Below are positions 1-6,851 of a stretch of 30,715 bases of DNA, one piece after another (positions within the stretch are counted from its first letter, which is position 1; every line of letters begins with the position of its first letter). The translations under genes were made by a program, and so were the position numbers. Source of the stretch: a virus. The DNA is taken from the IMG/VR virus record IMGVR_UViG_3300021961_000400, positions 1-30,715 of that record; one strand, given 5' to 3'. Below the pieces are notes generated by a model. It saw only the letters and a program-made list of their open reading frames with translations, searched no databases and was not told the DNA's origin.

Positions 1-41
1 GCACCTGCACCTCTTAGCATAGTTCTGCGATTTAAAAGCAT
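1..41 (-). CDS. Partial gene with twin-arginine (Tat) signal peptide, possibly DUF1552-type
   Basis: Only the first 13 codons and part of the next are in the window. They read MLLNRRTMLRGAGA, which has the RR-x-x-L core of a twin-arginine export signal and the start of a small-residue stretch. A strong ribosome site (AGGAGA) precedes the ATG at 41 on the minus strand by about six bases, so this is a real start. A late promoter octamer lies about 105 bases upstream (146-153). From family knowledge, the NRRT-x-LRGAGA pattern is common at the start of secreted DUF1552 proteins, which often accompany c-type cytochrome proteins. That link is inference from 13 residues, and any Tat-exported protein would fit. 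Tat export in a T4-like phage is unusual. Confidence 0.55.
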   Translation of the reverse strand, partial: MLLNRRTMLRGAG

Positions 42-145
42 ACCTGTCTCCTGTAATTTAAATTACTTTTGACAGTTAGCGATATTATCACAATAAGCTA
101 ACCTGTTCGTAAAGGGTCATTAGCCCCTACTAAAAGTTTGTTTAC

Positions 146-153
146 TATTTATA
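146..153 (-). promoter_or_regulatory. T4-type late promoter octamer TATAAATA (minus strand)
   Basis: The plus strand reads TATTTATA, which is the exact T4 late promoter core on the minus strand. It lies immediately after the stop codon of the methyltransferase-like gene and points at the left-edge Tat-signal gene, whose ATG is about 105 bases downstream. The 100-base leader between them holds no other gene that I can see. Confidence 0.65.
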
Positions 154-810
154 CTATTTTGTACCTATAGCCATAAATCTATCATAATAAACTTTGCCTT
201 CCCAGTTATAATATGATTGTTCGGCTACACCCTTGTATAAAACATTAGTGATTCCTGTGTTGTCTAAGTGTCTTTCTATGGTATCTACACAGTTTATACC
301 GTACATTTCCTGTATTACGTTACTTGATTGTAGCGCAAAAATACAATCAGTATTAGTAGTGGTCAACTCTTTGAGAGGATACATCTGTTCACATCCAAGT
401 GAAATAACAATGTCAGTATTAAGAGCATTTATGTTATGGAAAGCAAAGGGTATATCTAAACATAAATGATTTATGTCTACACCGTTATCTACATAGTATT
501 TGTTAAACACTTTAGAAAGTTCTAAAGCCTCATTATCAATATCAATTAAGTCCATATGCTTAACTTTTATATTTTCACATATGAGGGGCACAAGAGGAAA
601 CCCTAACCAAGAATTTAAAACAATAATATTGTATTCTTTTTCCGAATCTAAATATTTAACAAGCTCTTCCATTAACCATACAGACGCATCCATAGTGTTA
701 GGATTCATAGACTTTCTAAAGTCCTCGTGTTTGTGAGGCATTTCGTGTTGTATTTTTTCAAGCGCCATGCCCCAATATCTAAAACTTGTTAGAAAATTAT
801 AGTTTAACAT
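154..810 (-). CDS. Class I SAM-methyltransferase-like protein
   Basis: The product has 218 residues. A segment near residues 68-100 resembles the SAM-binding core of class I methyltransferases: a hydrophobic strand (NIIVLNSWLGFP) followed by a second strand ending in acidic residues (MDLIDIDNEALELS). The usual Gly-x-Gly motif I is replaced by NSWLGFP, so catalytic activity is uncertain. I chose the ATG at 810 rather than the in-frame ATG at 834 because GGAGAG lies eight bases before it. This start overlaps the upstream glycosyltransferase-like gene by 14 bases, so it is the last gene of that minus-strand operon. It may modify a sugar or surface glycan made by its neighbours, which is inference from context. 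It could also be a degenerate fold homologue. Confidence 0.5.
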   Translation of the reverse strand: MLNYNFLTSFRYWGMALEKIQHEMPHKHEDFRKSMNPNTMDASVWLMEELVKYLDSEKEYNIIVLNSWLGFPLVPLICENIKVKHMDLIDIDNEALELSKVFNKYYVDNGVDINHLCLDIPFAFHNINALNTDIVISLGCEQMYPLKELTTTNTDCIFALQSSNVIQEMYGINCVDTIERHLDNTGITNVLYKGVAEQSYYNWEGKVYYDRFMAIGTK

Positions 811-1492
811 CTTGCGGTCTCTCCATTGAATCATATAAACAGATGAAAGGTGTTTCTCTGTATTTAAATTGTTCTACATCATTTGGATATTGATATCCAT
901 AGTTATAACTGTATACCCACCCGCTGGGGAATGTTGAAATATGTTCGTGGTTGAATCTATTATAAAAAAGATTGTCCAACCCTCTATAATAAAAAAACAT
1001 TTGACTTGGGTAATCCTTCGTCATTTTTAAAAACTTTGTCATAGATTCTGTTTCCATCAACGAATCATTCCATCTCAGTATACTTGAGTTTAGGTTAGTA
1101 TATGCGTGGGGTATATGTTTTGTTTCTTCTTTTATTTTTTCTAAATCGTGCCATTCTGTTTTCACAAATATTAGTTTGTCATAACAAGGATAATCTATGA
1201 AAGCATTTAAATTTCTCTGTATTGTAATGTCCAAATCTAAAAATAGTTTTTCCCCTTCTTGCCACACAATATCTGTATCAAACAAATACATTTTGTTCCA
1301 CCACTTTTCATAGTAGTTATCCTTAGGAATTGTTAGAGGAACAATATCAGGGTGTAAGTCTTTGGGATCTTCTGTTATGCAATAAAAAATAAAATTTCGT
1401 GTGACATGGTGCCTACACTGTTTGTATATTTCATTTACATGAGAGGAAGGATATTTTGTTCCCCACTTGACTGTGTATATGTGTAAACTCAT
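797..1492 (-). CDS. Glycosyltransferase-like protein, paralogue 1 (DxD motif)
   Basis: The product has 231 residues and is one of four tandem paralogues. Shared landmarks are an N-terminal strand ending KWGTKY (about residues 9-14), the nucleotide-sugar/metal motif LDLD (residues 85-88, D86 and D88) followed by ITIQRN, an NSS-x-L-x-W-x-D block near residue 136, a GLDN block near 170 and a C-terminal VYSYNYG block. DxD after a hydrophobic strand is typical of GT-A fold glycosyltransferases. The sugar and the acceptor cannot be read from the sequence. The start overlaps the stop of the upstream paralogue (ATGA), so translation is probably coupled. Targets may be virion proteins, host LPS or modified DNA. 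Confidence 0.65.
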   Translation of the reverse strand: MSLHIYTVKWGTKYPSSHVNEIYKQCRHHVTRNFIFYCITEDPKDLHPDIVPLTIPKDNYYEKWWNKMYLFDTDIVWQEGEKLFLDLDITIQRNLNAFIDYPCYDKLIFVKTEWHDLEKIKEETKHIPHAYTNLNSSILRWNDSLMETESMTKFLKMTKDYPSQMFFYYRGLDNLFYNRFNHEHISTFPSGWVYSYNYGYQYPNDVEQFKYRETPFICLYDSMERPQDVKL

Positions 1493-2307
1493 TTCCAGTG
1501 CGCTAATAAGTAAGGATCTACTAATTGATCTTGTTTTGTTTTGCCTCTACTTGAATCTTCAAAAGGCAATAAGTCAATATTGAATACACAGAGAATACAC
1601 CCTTTACGATAGGTGTCTACTCTCAAATCGTCAGCATCCCAGTCTCTGCCTCTATTGTAAGAGTAGGCCATCCAACTTGGGAAGTGTCCCCATAAAGGAG
1701 TCTTACTAAACTCACCCCAACGCCAACTGTGATAGTTATCAGTTCCATCAGTAAATGTAAACCATATTTGTTCTTGATGTTTCAATACATCTTTCCATAT
1801 ACATTCGCATTGGTCATCCGACCACACTTGACAGGAACCGTTTGTGTAAGCCCCGTGTGCAAGTTTAAATTGTCTTGACTTCATTGGTTTTGGATCTTGC
1901 CACCAACTTCTAAGTTTTGTAGGTCTATCTAAATCATATGTAATAATAGGACCCATATCATTTTGTATGATAACATCTAAGTCTAAGAAAACGAAACGCC
2001 CCGTAGGCTTATCGTCAGCGAAGTTATGAGTATTAAAAACAAAAGTTTTAGGACGATCCCAGCAGCGAGCCATTCCATACTTGAAACTATCAGAACCAAA
2101 CCAATACTTAGGGTGAATATTAGGAATGTCAGGAAAGTCAATAACTTTAATCCCAGGATCAAGGCCTTCAGGAAGATCGGTATAACAGTAAAAGTGAAAA
2201 TCAAAAATGCTATGGTCAGTGTTACGTTTAGCCATTGAATATAGTTTATTGACAAAATGTGGTCCATACTTTGTTCCCCACTTACAGCAGATATAATTTA
2301 CTCGCAT
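1489..2307 (-). CDS. Glycosyltransferase-like protein, paralogue 2 (DxD motif)
   Basis: The product has 272 residues and is the longest of the four paralogues. It keeps the N-terminal CKWGTKY block, the FLDLDVIIQND metal/nucleotide-sugar motif near residue 110, an NGS-x-Q-x-W block, a GTDN block and a C-terminal YSYNRG block. The extra length lies mostly before the DxD motif. An ATG at 2313 is also open, but GAGG lies eight bases before the ATG at 2307, and that start aligns better with the paralogues. It overlaps the upstream gene by ten bases and the downstream gene by four, which indicates one polycistronic message. The GT-A type assignment rests on motifs only, and the substrate is unknown. 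Confidence 0.65.
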   Translation of the reverse strand: MRVNYICCKWGTKYGPHFVNKLYSMAKRNTDHSIFDFHFYCYTDLPEGLDPGIKVIDFPDIPNIHPKYWFGSDSFKYGMARCWDRPKTFVFNTHNFADDKPTGRFVFLDLDVIIQNDMGPIITYDLDRPTKLRSWWQDPKPMKSRQFKLAHGAYTNGSCQVWSDDQCECIWKDVLKHQEQIWFTFTDGTDNYHSWRWGEFSKTPLWGHFPSWMAYSYNRGRDWDADDLRVDTYRKGCILCVFNIDLLPFEDSSRGKTKQDQLVDPYLLAHWK

Positions 2308-3056
2308 TTCCATAACCTCAATAATTCTTTATCCTTCAATCCCTCAAGTTTAATCTGTTTTTTTGCTTTAGGGTCTGGCGTTAGGTCTGTGTTAAATAAA
2401 CAAACTTTAGCATCAGGGCGGTATTTAAAAGGTGCAATGTCTTTAGGAAACTTCATTCCTCGGTTGTAACTATATATCCATTCAAAAGGAATGTTTTTCC
2501 AAAACTCTCTCTGTCTCCAATAATGATAGTTATCAGACCCTTTGAAGAATGTTTTAAAAACCATTTCTTCTTCCATTAAAACATCATAATATATTTGTTT
2601 AGTTTGTTCATCATCCCAGCACATCATACTGCTATTAAAAAACGTGCCTCTAATATCAATAAAAAGCCTTTCGTGTTTTTGTTTTGGGTCTTGCCATTCA
2701 CTATAAATTATTCTTGGTCTGGTTGCTAATTTGTCTAACTCGTCTATATTATTTTGAATGATAACATCGAGATCAAAATAGCACCACTGGCCTTCATATC
2801 CTAACCACTCTTTAGAGTTAAACACAAGAAACTTTGCTCGGTCCCAGCAATACTTTTCTTTACCGAACCAATAGTCAGGGTGAAGTAAACCATCATCAGG
2901 TATAGGGTGTGTGTCACATTCTAATCCCTCATTCTCATCTGTATAACACGTAAAGGTAAAGGGTTTCGTATAGTTTCTTTTAACCATACGATACAAATTG
3001 TTTACGTATTCTGGGGTATACTTATTTCCCCATTTTATACAAACGAAGTTCATCAT
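2298..3056 (-). CDS. Glycosyltransferase-like protein, paralogue 3 (DxD motif)
   Basis: The product has 252 residues. It shows the same ordered blocks: IKWGNKY near residue 10, FDLDVIIQNNID with the DxD pair near residue 95, FNSSMMCWDD near 145, a GSDNYHYWR block near 175 and WIYSYNRG near 200. It is closest to paralogue 2, with which it shares DVIIQN and SYNRG, and this suggests a recent duplication. The frame is open to a TTG at 3068. The tandem ATGs at 3056 and 3053 are likelier because GAAG lies six bases before the first. It overlaps the upstream paralogue by about 35 bases, which is long for phage overlaps. The substrate is unknown. Confidence 0.65.
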   Translation of the reverse strand: MMNFVCIKWGNKYTPEYVNNLYRMVKRNYTKPFTFTCYTDENEGLECDTHPIPDDGLLHPDYWFGKEKYCWDRAKFLVFNSKEWLGYEGQWCYFDLDVIIQNNIDELDKLATRPRIIYSEWQDPKQKHERLFIDIRGTFFNSSMMCWDDEQTKQIYYDVLMEEEMVFKTFFKGSDNYHYWRQREFWKNIPFEWIYSYNRGMKFPKDIAPFKYRPDAKVCLFNTDLTPDPKAKKQIKLEGLKDKELLRLWKCE

Positions 3057-3672
3057 AATATTCTTCAACTAAATTGGGAAAGTCTGCTTGTCCGTTAAGT
3101 AATGCTATAGTAGCATTTGGTTGATACTTATCACCGGCAAATTTATAAGAATAGATCTCACCCTCAGGCCAATGTTTAAATGTAAAGTTTTCATGGTAGA
3201 GAAATCTATCATCACCCGCATACTTTACCATGTAATAATCTTGATCTTTTTTCCAGTATTCATATATATGTCTTGCATCTTCCCACAACATTACACTTGA
3301 GTTAAAATTACTTAGATAATTGTACGACCATCGCTCATCTTTATGATAGGGAAAATTTTTATCCTTCCAATAAGTATAACAAATCATTGGTTGGTTGTCA
3401 AGACAATTAAACAAATGGTCAATGTTTTTTTGTATGGCCACGTCTAAATCTAAGTACAAAGTTTTGCCAAAATGATATTGGAAAAGTTTTATTTTCTCCC
3501 AGTGGCCTTCAGGTTCACCGTCAATCGGAATAGTATAAATATCAGAACGTAGCCCTTTAGGGTTATCGGTCACACATACATAATTGTACTTGCCATTTGT
3601 GTCAATATATATGCGGTTCACATCATCTGCTGTGTATTTGTCACCATACTTTAGTGTCAAAATAGTTTTCAT
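3022..3672 (-). CDS. Glycosyltransferase-like protein, paralogue 4 (DxD motif), first gene of the operon
   Basis: The product has 216 residues and is the shortest and most divergent of the four. It has LKYGDKY near residue 10, YLDLDVAIQKNID (DxD pair) near residue 75, FNSSVMLWED near 125, a GDDRFLY block in place of the DN block of the others, and IYSYKF near 180. The ATG at 3672 is preceded directly by an in-frame GTG, and ATG is the better choice. A minus-strand late promoter octamer at 3722-3729 lies about 50 bases upstream and no octamer occurs between the five minus-strand genes. One late transcript probably carries this gene, the three paralogues and the methyltransferase-like gene. Confidence 0.65.
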   Translation of the reverse strand: MKTILTLKYGDKYTADDVNRIYIDTNGKYNYVCVTDNPKGLRSDIYTIPIDGEPEGHWEKIKLFQYHFGKTLYLDLDVAIQKNIDHLFNCLDNQPMICYTYWKDKNFPYHKDERWSYNYLSNFNSSVMLWEDARHIYEYWKKDQDYYMVKYAGDDRFLYHENFTFKHWPEGEIYSYKFAGDKYQPNATIALLNGQADFPNLVEEYYDELRLYKMGK

Positions 3673-3688
3673 CACAAGTCCAAAAAGT

Positions 3689-3696
3689 TATAAATA
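3689..3696 (+). promoter_or_regulatory. T4-type late promoter octamer for the fibre operon
   Basis: Exact TATAAATA, 33 bases before the ATG at 3729. The predicted start near 3703 gives a leader of about 26 bases. It faces the minus-strand octamer at 3722-3729. Confidence 0.8.
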
Positions 3697-3721
3697 ACAA
3701 GATACATTAATACTTATAAGA

Positions 3722-3729
3722 TATTTATA
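3722..3729 (-). promoter_or_regulatory. T4-type late promoter octamer for the glycosyltransferase operon
   Basis: The plus strand reads TATTTATA, the exact late core on the minus strand, 50 bases before the ATG at 3672. It shares its last base with the ATG of the plus-strand gene at 3729. Predicted starts of the two opposed late transcripts (about 3703 plus, 3715 minus) cross, so their 5' ends would be complementary over roughly 12 bases. Confidence 0.7.
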
Positions 3730-4055
3730 TGGCAACAATACAAAACATTGTAATAGATCAAGGCACGACCTTTAGCTTTACTTTCAGTTTGGATAATCCT
3801 GACGGTACTAATAAAAATCTTGCTGATTATACTGTTGCCGCTCAAATAAGAAAAAGCTATCAAACAAATACAAAGGTTGATTTTACTATTGCAAAAGTGG
3901 ATGCAACCGGAGAAATTACTATTAGTTTGACTGCAACACAGACGTCTTCTTTGAGGTCTGGCAGATATGTATATGATATTGAAATAGCAAGTAGTTCTGA
4001 AACTATTAGAGTATTGGAAGGAATTATCACGGTAACCCCAGAGGTAACACGATAA
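3729..4055 (+). CDS. Small virion-associated protein, BppU-N-like
   Basis: The product has 108 residues and is beta-rich, with no signal peptide. The opening (NIVIDQGTTFSFTFSL), the central LADYTVAAQIRKSY and the ending SGRYVYDIEI resemble the small beta-sandwich domains at the N-terminus of phage baseplate upper proteins (BppU type). These contain a 'dQGatf' strand and an 'ytv.aqiR' strand. The family call is from pattern memory, so it is moderate. It is the first gene of the tail-fibre operon behind a late promoter, and its stop overlaps the next start (TAATG). It probably joins fibres to the baseplate or is a small tail component. Confidence 0.5.
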   Translation: MATIQNIVIDQGTTFSFTFSLDNPDGTNKNLADYTVAAQIRKSYQTNTKVDFTIAKVDATGEITISLTATQTSSLRSGRYVYDIEIASSSETIRVLEGIITVTPEVTR

Positions 4056-4300
4056 TGGCAATAAAAGTAACTATACCAAGTTCAAGTGTTAGCACAAGAA
4101 CCCCTAAAGTAGTAACGTCTACTTCAAGGGTCATTACGGCAACTAATTTGGAAGGGTTAGCGAATGTTGATTTAACCGGCGCCCAAGATGGATATACTTT
4201 TACCTTTGATGCAGATACGAATAAGTGGGTTGCGAGCCCTGTTTCAAGTTTAGCAATTGATTCCTCGCAGGTATCAAATTTAGACGGCGGTACATATTAA
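4055..4300 (+). CDS. Small tail-fibre-like protein ending in LDGGTY
   Basis: The product has 81 residues. It is rich in Ser, Thr and Val with no hydrophobic segment. A stretch near residues 38-57 (DLTGAQDGYTFTFDADTNKW) resembles linker modules of phage fibres that report 'function of interest' strands, and the C-terminus is SNLDGGTY. Two neighbours, ending at 5852 and 6841, carry the same terminal motif (LDGGSY, LDGGTF). It is translationally coupled to the preceding gene through TAATG. I do not recognise a named family. A virion or fibre-joining role is inferred from composition and place. Confidence 0.55.
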   Translation: MAIKVTIPSSSVSTRTPKVVTSTSRVITATNLEGLANVDLTGAQDGYTFTFDADTNKWVASPVSSLAIDSSQVSNLDGGTY

Positions 4301-4334
4301 AAATAATAACAAAAGCTAATAAGAGGAGAAATCA

Positions 4335-5852
4335 ATGGCTACAGTTATTCAAATTAAACGTTCGGCAGGATCAGCAGCACCTACTACTGGACAATTAGAA
4401 GAGGGCGAATTAGCTTATAGCCAAGACCAGTCAGGTTCTGGTGCAGCAGCTAAACTTTATATTGAGTCTCTTGGCTCTGATGGTAGCACTCCCGTCATTC
4501 ATACTATTGGTGGTAAGTTCTACACTGATGCTATTGACGCAGCTACTGATTCAAACACAGCAAGCACTATTGTAGAACGTGATGCTTCTGGTGACTTCAG
4601 CGCAGGCACTATCACTGCTACCCTAACTGGTAACGCAGACACTGCTACTGACGCAGATGGTTTATCAAGCGCTGTAACTGTTGCACTTAGTGGCGATGCT
4701 ACTGGTTCTGCAACATTCCAGGATGCTGGTGACACTGCAACTGTAGGAGTGACACTTGCTAACTCTGGTGTTACAGCCAACACTTACGGTTCGTCTTCAG
4801 CGATTCCTGTAATTACGGTTGACGCAAAAGGTCGTGTTACAAGTGTAACAACTGCTACAACCAGCTCTACACTGACTATCGGTGACGGTTCTACAACTGA
4901 TGACGTAACTGTTGGTACTGATACATTAGTATTTGCAGGCGGCACAGGTATTACTTCTACTGTAACTAACAATAATGTTAGCATGGCTATTACTGCTGGC
5001 GGTGTAGGTACTACAGAGTTAGCCGCAGATGCGGTAACGGGCGCTAAGATTGCTGATGATGCAGTCGATTCAGAGCACCTTGTTGACGGTTCTGTAGACA
5101 ATGTTCACTTAGCAAACAGCTCTGTAACACTTGGTTCAACTTCTGTTTCTCTTGGTGATACTGCAGCAAGCTTAGCAGGTCTTACAAATGTAACTGCTTC
5201 AGGTACAATTGAAGGTGGTACGGTAACTGATGGTACTGCTTCATTATCAGGCGGCGCTCTTACAGGTGCTACTACTGGTGCTTTCTCAAGCAACGTAACT
5301 GTTGGCGGTGACGCTACTATTACCGGTAACTTAACTGTAAACGGTACAACTACTACTGTTGCTACAAATAATACTGTTGTTTCTGATACACTTTTGGAAC
5401 TCGGTAACGGTACATCTGCAGCTGCTAACGATTCAGGTCTTGTTATTGAACGTGGTAGCACTGGCGACAACGCTTTCATCGGTTGGGACGAGTCAGAAGA
5501 TAAGTTCACCATGGGTACTACTGCTGCTACAGGCGCCTCTACTGGTGACCTGACTATCACTGTTGGTACACTTGTTGCTAACTTAGAAGGTGACGTAACT
5601 GGTGACGTAACTGGTGACTTGACTGGTGACGTAACTGGTTCATTGACTGGTGGTACTGTTTCAGGCTTGTCAGCGGAGATTCTCGTTGCAGACGGTGGTA
5701 CTGGCGCAGGTACATTTACAAGCAATGGTATTATTTACGGTAACGGAACCGGTGCTCTTCAGGCTACTGCTGCAGGTACTAACGGTTACATCCTTTACTC
5801 AAACAGCGGAACCCCTGCCTGGACAAATACTTTGGACGGTGGTTCTTACTAA
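4335..5852 (+). CDS. Tail fibre-like structural protein with TG-repeat and Mtd-N-like head
   Basis: The product has 505 residues. Residues 1-60 form an adapter module (VIQIKRSAGSAAPTTGQLEEGELAYS) of the kind at the N-terminus of the major tropism determinant and many marine phage fibres. The middle is Thr/Ser/Gly/Ala-rich beta-structure with frequent TVGG, TVTG and NGTTTT motifs. A fibre module occurs near residues 325-400 (LTVNGTTTTV, then LLELGNG, then FIGWDESEDKF). Five four-residue GDVT-type repeats follow from residue 419, and the end is LDGGSY. It has a strong ribosome site (AGGAGA). It is likely a trimeric fibre binding a host surface molecule, but the receptor is unknown and there is no enzymatic motif. 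Confidence 0.75.
   Translation: MATVIQIKRSAGSAAPTTGQLEEGELAYSQDQSGSGAAAKLYIESLGSDGSTPVIHTIGGKFYTDAIDAATDSNTASTIVERDASGDFSAGTITATLTGNADTATDADGLSSAVTVALSGDATGSATFQDAGDTATVGVTLANSGVTANTYGSSSAIPVITVDAKGRVTSVTTATTSSTLTIGDGSTTDDVTVGTDTLVFAGGTGITSTVTNNNVSMAITAGGVGTTELAADAVTGAKIADDAVDSEHLVDGSVDNVHLANSSVTLGSTSVSLGDTAASLAGLTNVTASGTIEGGTVTDGTASLSGGALTGATTGAFSSNVTVGGDATITGNLTVNGTTTTVATNNTVVSDTLLELGNGTSAAANDSGLVIERGSTGDNAFIGWDESEDKFTMGTTAATGASTGDLTITVGTLVANLEGDVTGDVTGDLTGDVTGSLTGGTVSGLSAEILVADGGTGAGTFTSNGIIYGNGTGALQATAAGTNGYILYSNSGTPAWTNTLDGGSY
5589..5648 (+). repeat. Short tandem array of 12-base units encoding G-D-V-T
   Basis: Five consecutive 12-base units encode GDVT, GDVT, GDLT, GDVT and GSLT (residues 419-438 of the fibre protein). 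The same unit is expanded to 22 copies at 7245-7508. Confidence 0.85.
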
Positions 5853-5887
5853 TATTTTTTTATTGATGACTTTGTAAGAGGCTTGTG

Positions 5888-6277
5888 ATGGAACAAAATA
5901 ATGAAACTATGGTGAATGAATACATTAATGTATTGATAAAAAAGGTTAACGATATGTCTTTAGAGCTTGTAATGGCTCAGACAAAAGCTAATTTAGCTGC
6001 GAAAGAGAAGGAGCAAGCACTAAAGACTATCGAAACTTTAAAGAAAGAAATAGAGGATAGCAAGGCAGAAGTTTTAAGAGAAAGAGAAAAGCCACCTGAA
6101 ATTAAAGAAGTAATTAAAGAAGTAATTAAAGAAGTGGTTGTTGAGAAAGAAGTTACTAATGATGAAGCTCTTAAAGATGAAGCCAAATTTTTGAAAAAAG
6201 AATTAATCCAAGCCGAAAATAAAATAGAAAAATTAAAAAAAGAGCTTAAGGAGATAAGAGATGGCGGTGGTACTTAA
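5888..6277 (+). CDS. Coiled-coil protein within the fibre operon
   Basis: The product has 129 residues, highly charged, with Lys/Glu heptad patterns over most of its length (about residues 15-70 and 95-125). The two helices are separated by KPPEIKEV and a perfect three-fold IKEV repeat. A long, probably trimeric or dimeric, coiled coil is the clearest prediction. The frame is open one codon further to a GTG at 5885, but AAGAGG lies six bases before the ATG at 5888. It overlaps the next gene by 17 bases. Set among fibre genes, it may be a fibre hinge, a trimerising clasp or an assembly chaperone, which is inference. I recognise no named family. Confidence 0.65.
   Translation: MEQNNETMVNEYINVLIKKVNDMSLELVMAQTKANLAAKEKEQALKTIETLKKEIEDSKAEVLREREKPPEIKEVIKEVIKEVVVEKEVTNDEALKDEAKFLKKELIQAENKIEKLKKELKEIRDGGGT
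6101..6136 (+). repeat. Three tandem 12-base units encoding I-K-E-V
   Basis: ATTAAAGAAGTA occurs twice, followed by ATTAAAGAAGTG, in the middle of the coiled-coil gene. The identical codons suggest recent slippage. Confidence 0.85.
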
Positions 6278-6614
6278 ACCGAAAAGATCGGAAACAGCGA
6301 GTTCCGTTCCTACAACAAGCGATCTTGCTGTAGGCGAAATGGCAATAAATACCGCGGATCAAAAGTTATATATCAGAGATTCTGCTAATAACATTAGGTC
6401 TATAGGCGGTGGCCTCACTGTAACTGATACTGACTCCACAGCAGACGTAGGAACTATTAAGTTTGCTGACACCGTGGATGCACTCTTTACTATTGATACA
6501 GCGTCAGAATCAAATACAGCTATTGTTAGAATGAATTACAATTCGGATCAAGATTATGGGTCAATTGCTGACAGTGTAGGTTCCGGTAACAATATAGATT
6601 ACGGGAGCATATAA
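6261..6614 (+). CDS. Short fibre-adapter protein, type A (copy 1)
   Basis: The product has 117 residues. The N-terminal 45 residues (KPKRSETASSVPTTSDLAVG, then EMAINTADQKLYIRD) form the adapter module seen in tail fibres of marine phages: a basic R/K-R-S strand, a GE-x-A-x-N strand and a strand ending in D-x-x-N-x-I. A near copy opens the protein at 8110. The rest is a short Thr/Asp-rich tail ending in GSGNNIDYGSI, with no room for a receptor domain. AAGGAG lies seven bases before the ATG, inside the end of the coiled-coil gene. It is probably a virion protein that caps or joins fibres. Confidence 0.6.
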   Translation: MAVVLKPKRSETASSVPTTSDLAVGEMAINTADQKLYIRDSANNIRSIGGGLTVTDTDSTADVGTIKFADTVDALFTIDTASESNTAIVRMNYNSDQDYGSIADSVGSGNNIDYGSI

Positions 6615-6616
6615 AC

Positions 6617-6841
6617 ATGGCAGCACGAATTAGATTTAGACGAGGTAGTACAGCCCAGCACTCTACATTTACAGGTGCTTCAGCTGAGATTACCGTAAAC
6701 ACAACTAAAAACACAGCAGTCGTACACGATGGTTCTACAGCAGGTGGGTTTGAGCTGTGCCGGGCGGACTTAGATAATTTAAGTTCTTCAGCAGTTATAC
6801 CAGGTTCTCAAGTTGATACGCTTGACGGTGGAACATTTTAG
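6617..6841 (+). CDS. Stand-alone Mtd-N-like module, type B (copy 1)
   Basis: The product has 74 residues. It is almost only an adapter domain: RIRFRRGSTAQHSTFTGA, then EITVNT and then VVHDGSTAGGFEL. From family knowledge this matches the N-terminal domain of the major tropism determinant, where RRGT-x-A, GE-x-x-V-x-T and VHDG-x-T-x-GG are the hallmarks. It ends in TLDGGTF. The first 50 residues are nearly those of the next protein (6852), so the two arose by duplication. One carries a long fibre shaft and this one does not. It starts three bases after the previous stop. It is perhaps a minor subunit of a mixed fibre or a remnant of a fibre cassette. Confidence 0.65.
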   Translation: MAARIRFRRGSTAQHSTFTGASAEITVNTTKNTAVVHDGSTAGGFELCRADLDNLSSSAVIPGSQVDTLDGGTF

Positions 6842-6851
6842 GAGATAAACT

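Noticed and set aside
69-97. Plus-strand TTGACA near the left edge
   Set aside because: No acceptable -10 box at 16-18 bases, and it would run antisense into the minus-strand operon.
233-736. Plus-strand open frames inside the methyltransferase-like gene
   Set aside because: They are shadows. The minus-strand frame has a strong ribosome site, operon overlap and recognisable protein pattern.
4520-5725. Several minus-strand open frames across the 505-residue fibre gene
   Set aside because: They are Ala/Val/Pro/Ser-rich shadows of a Thr/Gly-rich repetitive gene and lack starts with ribosome sites.
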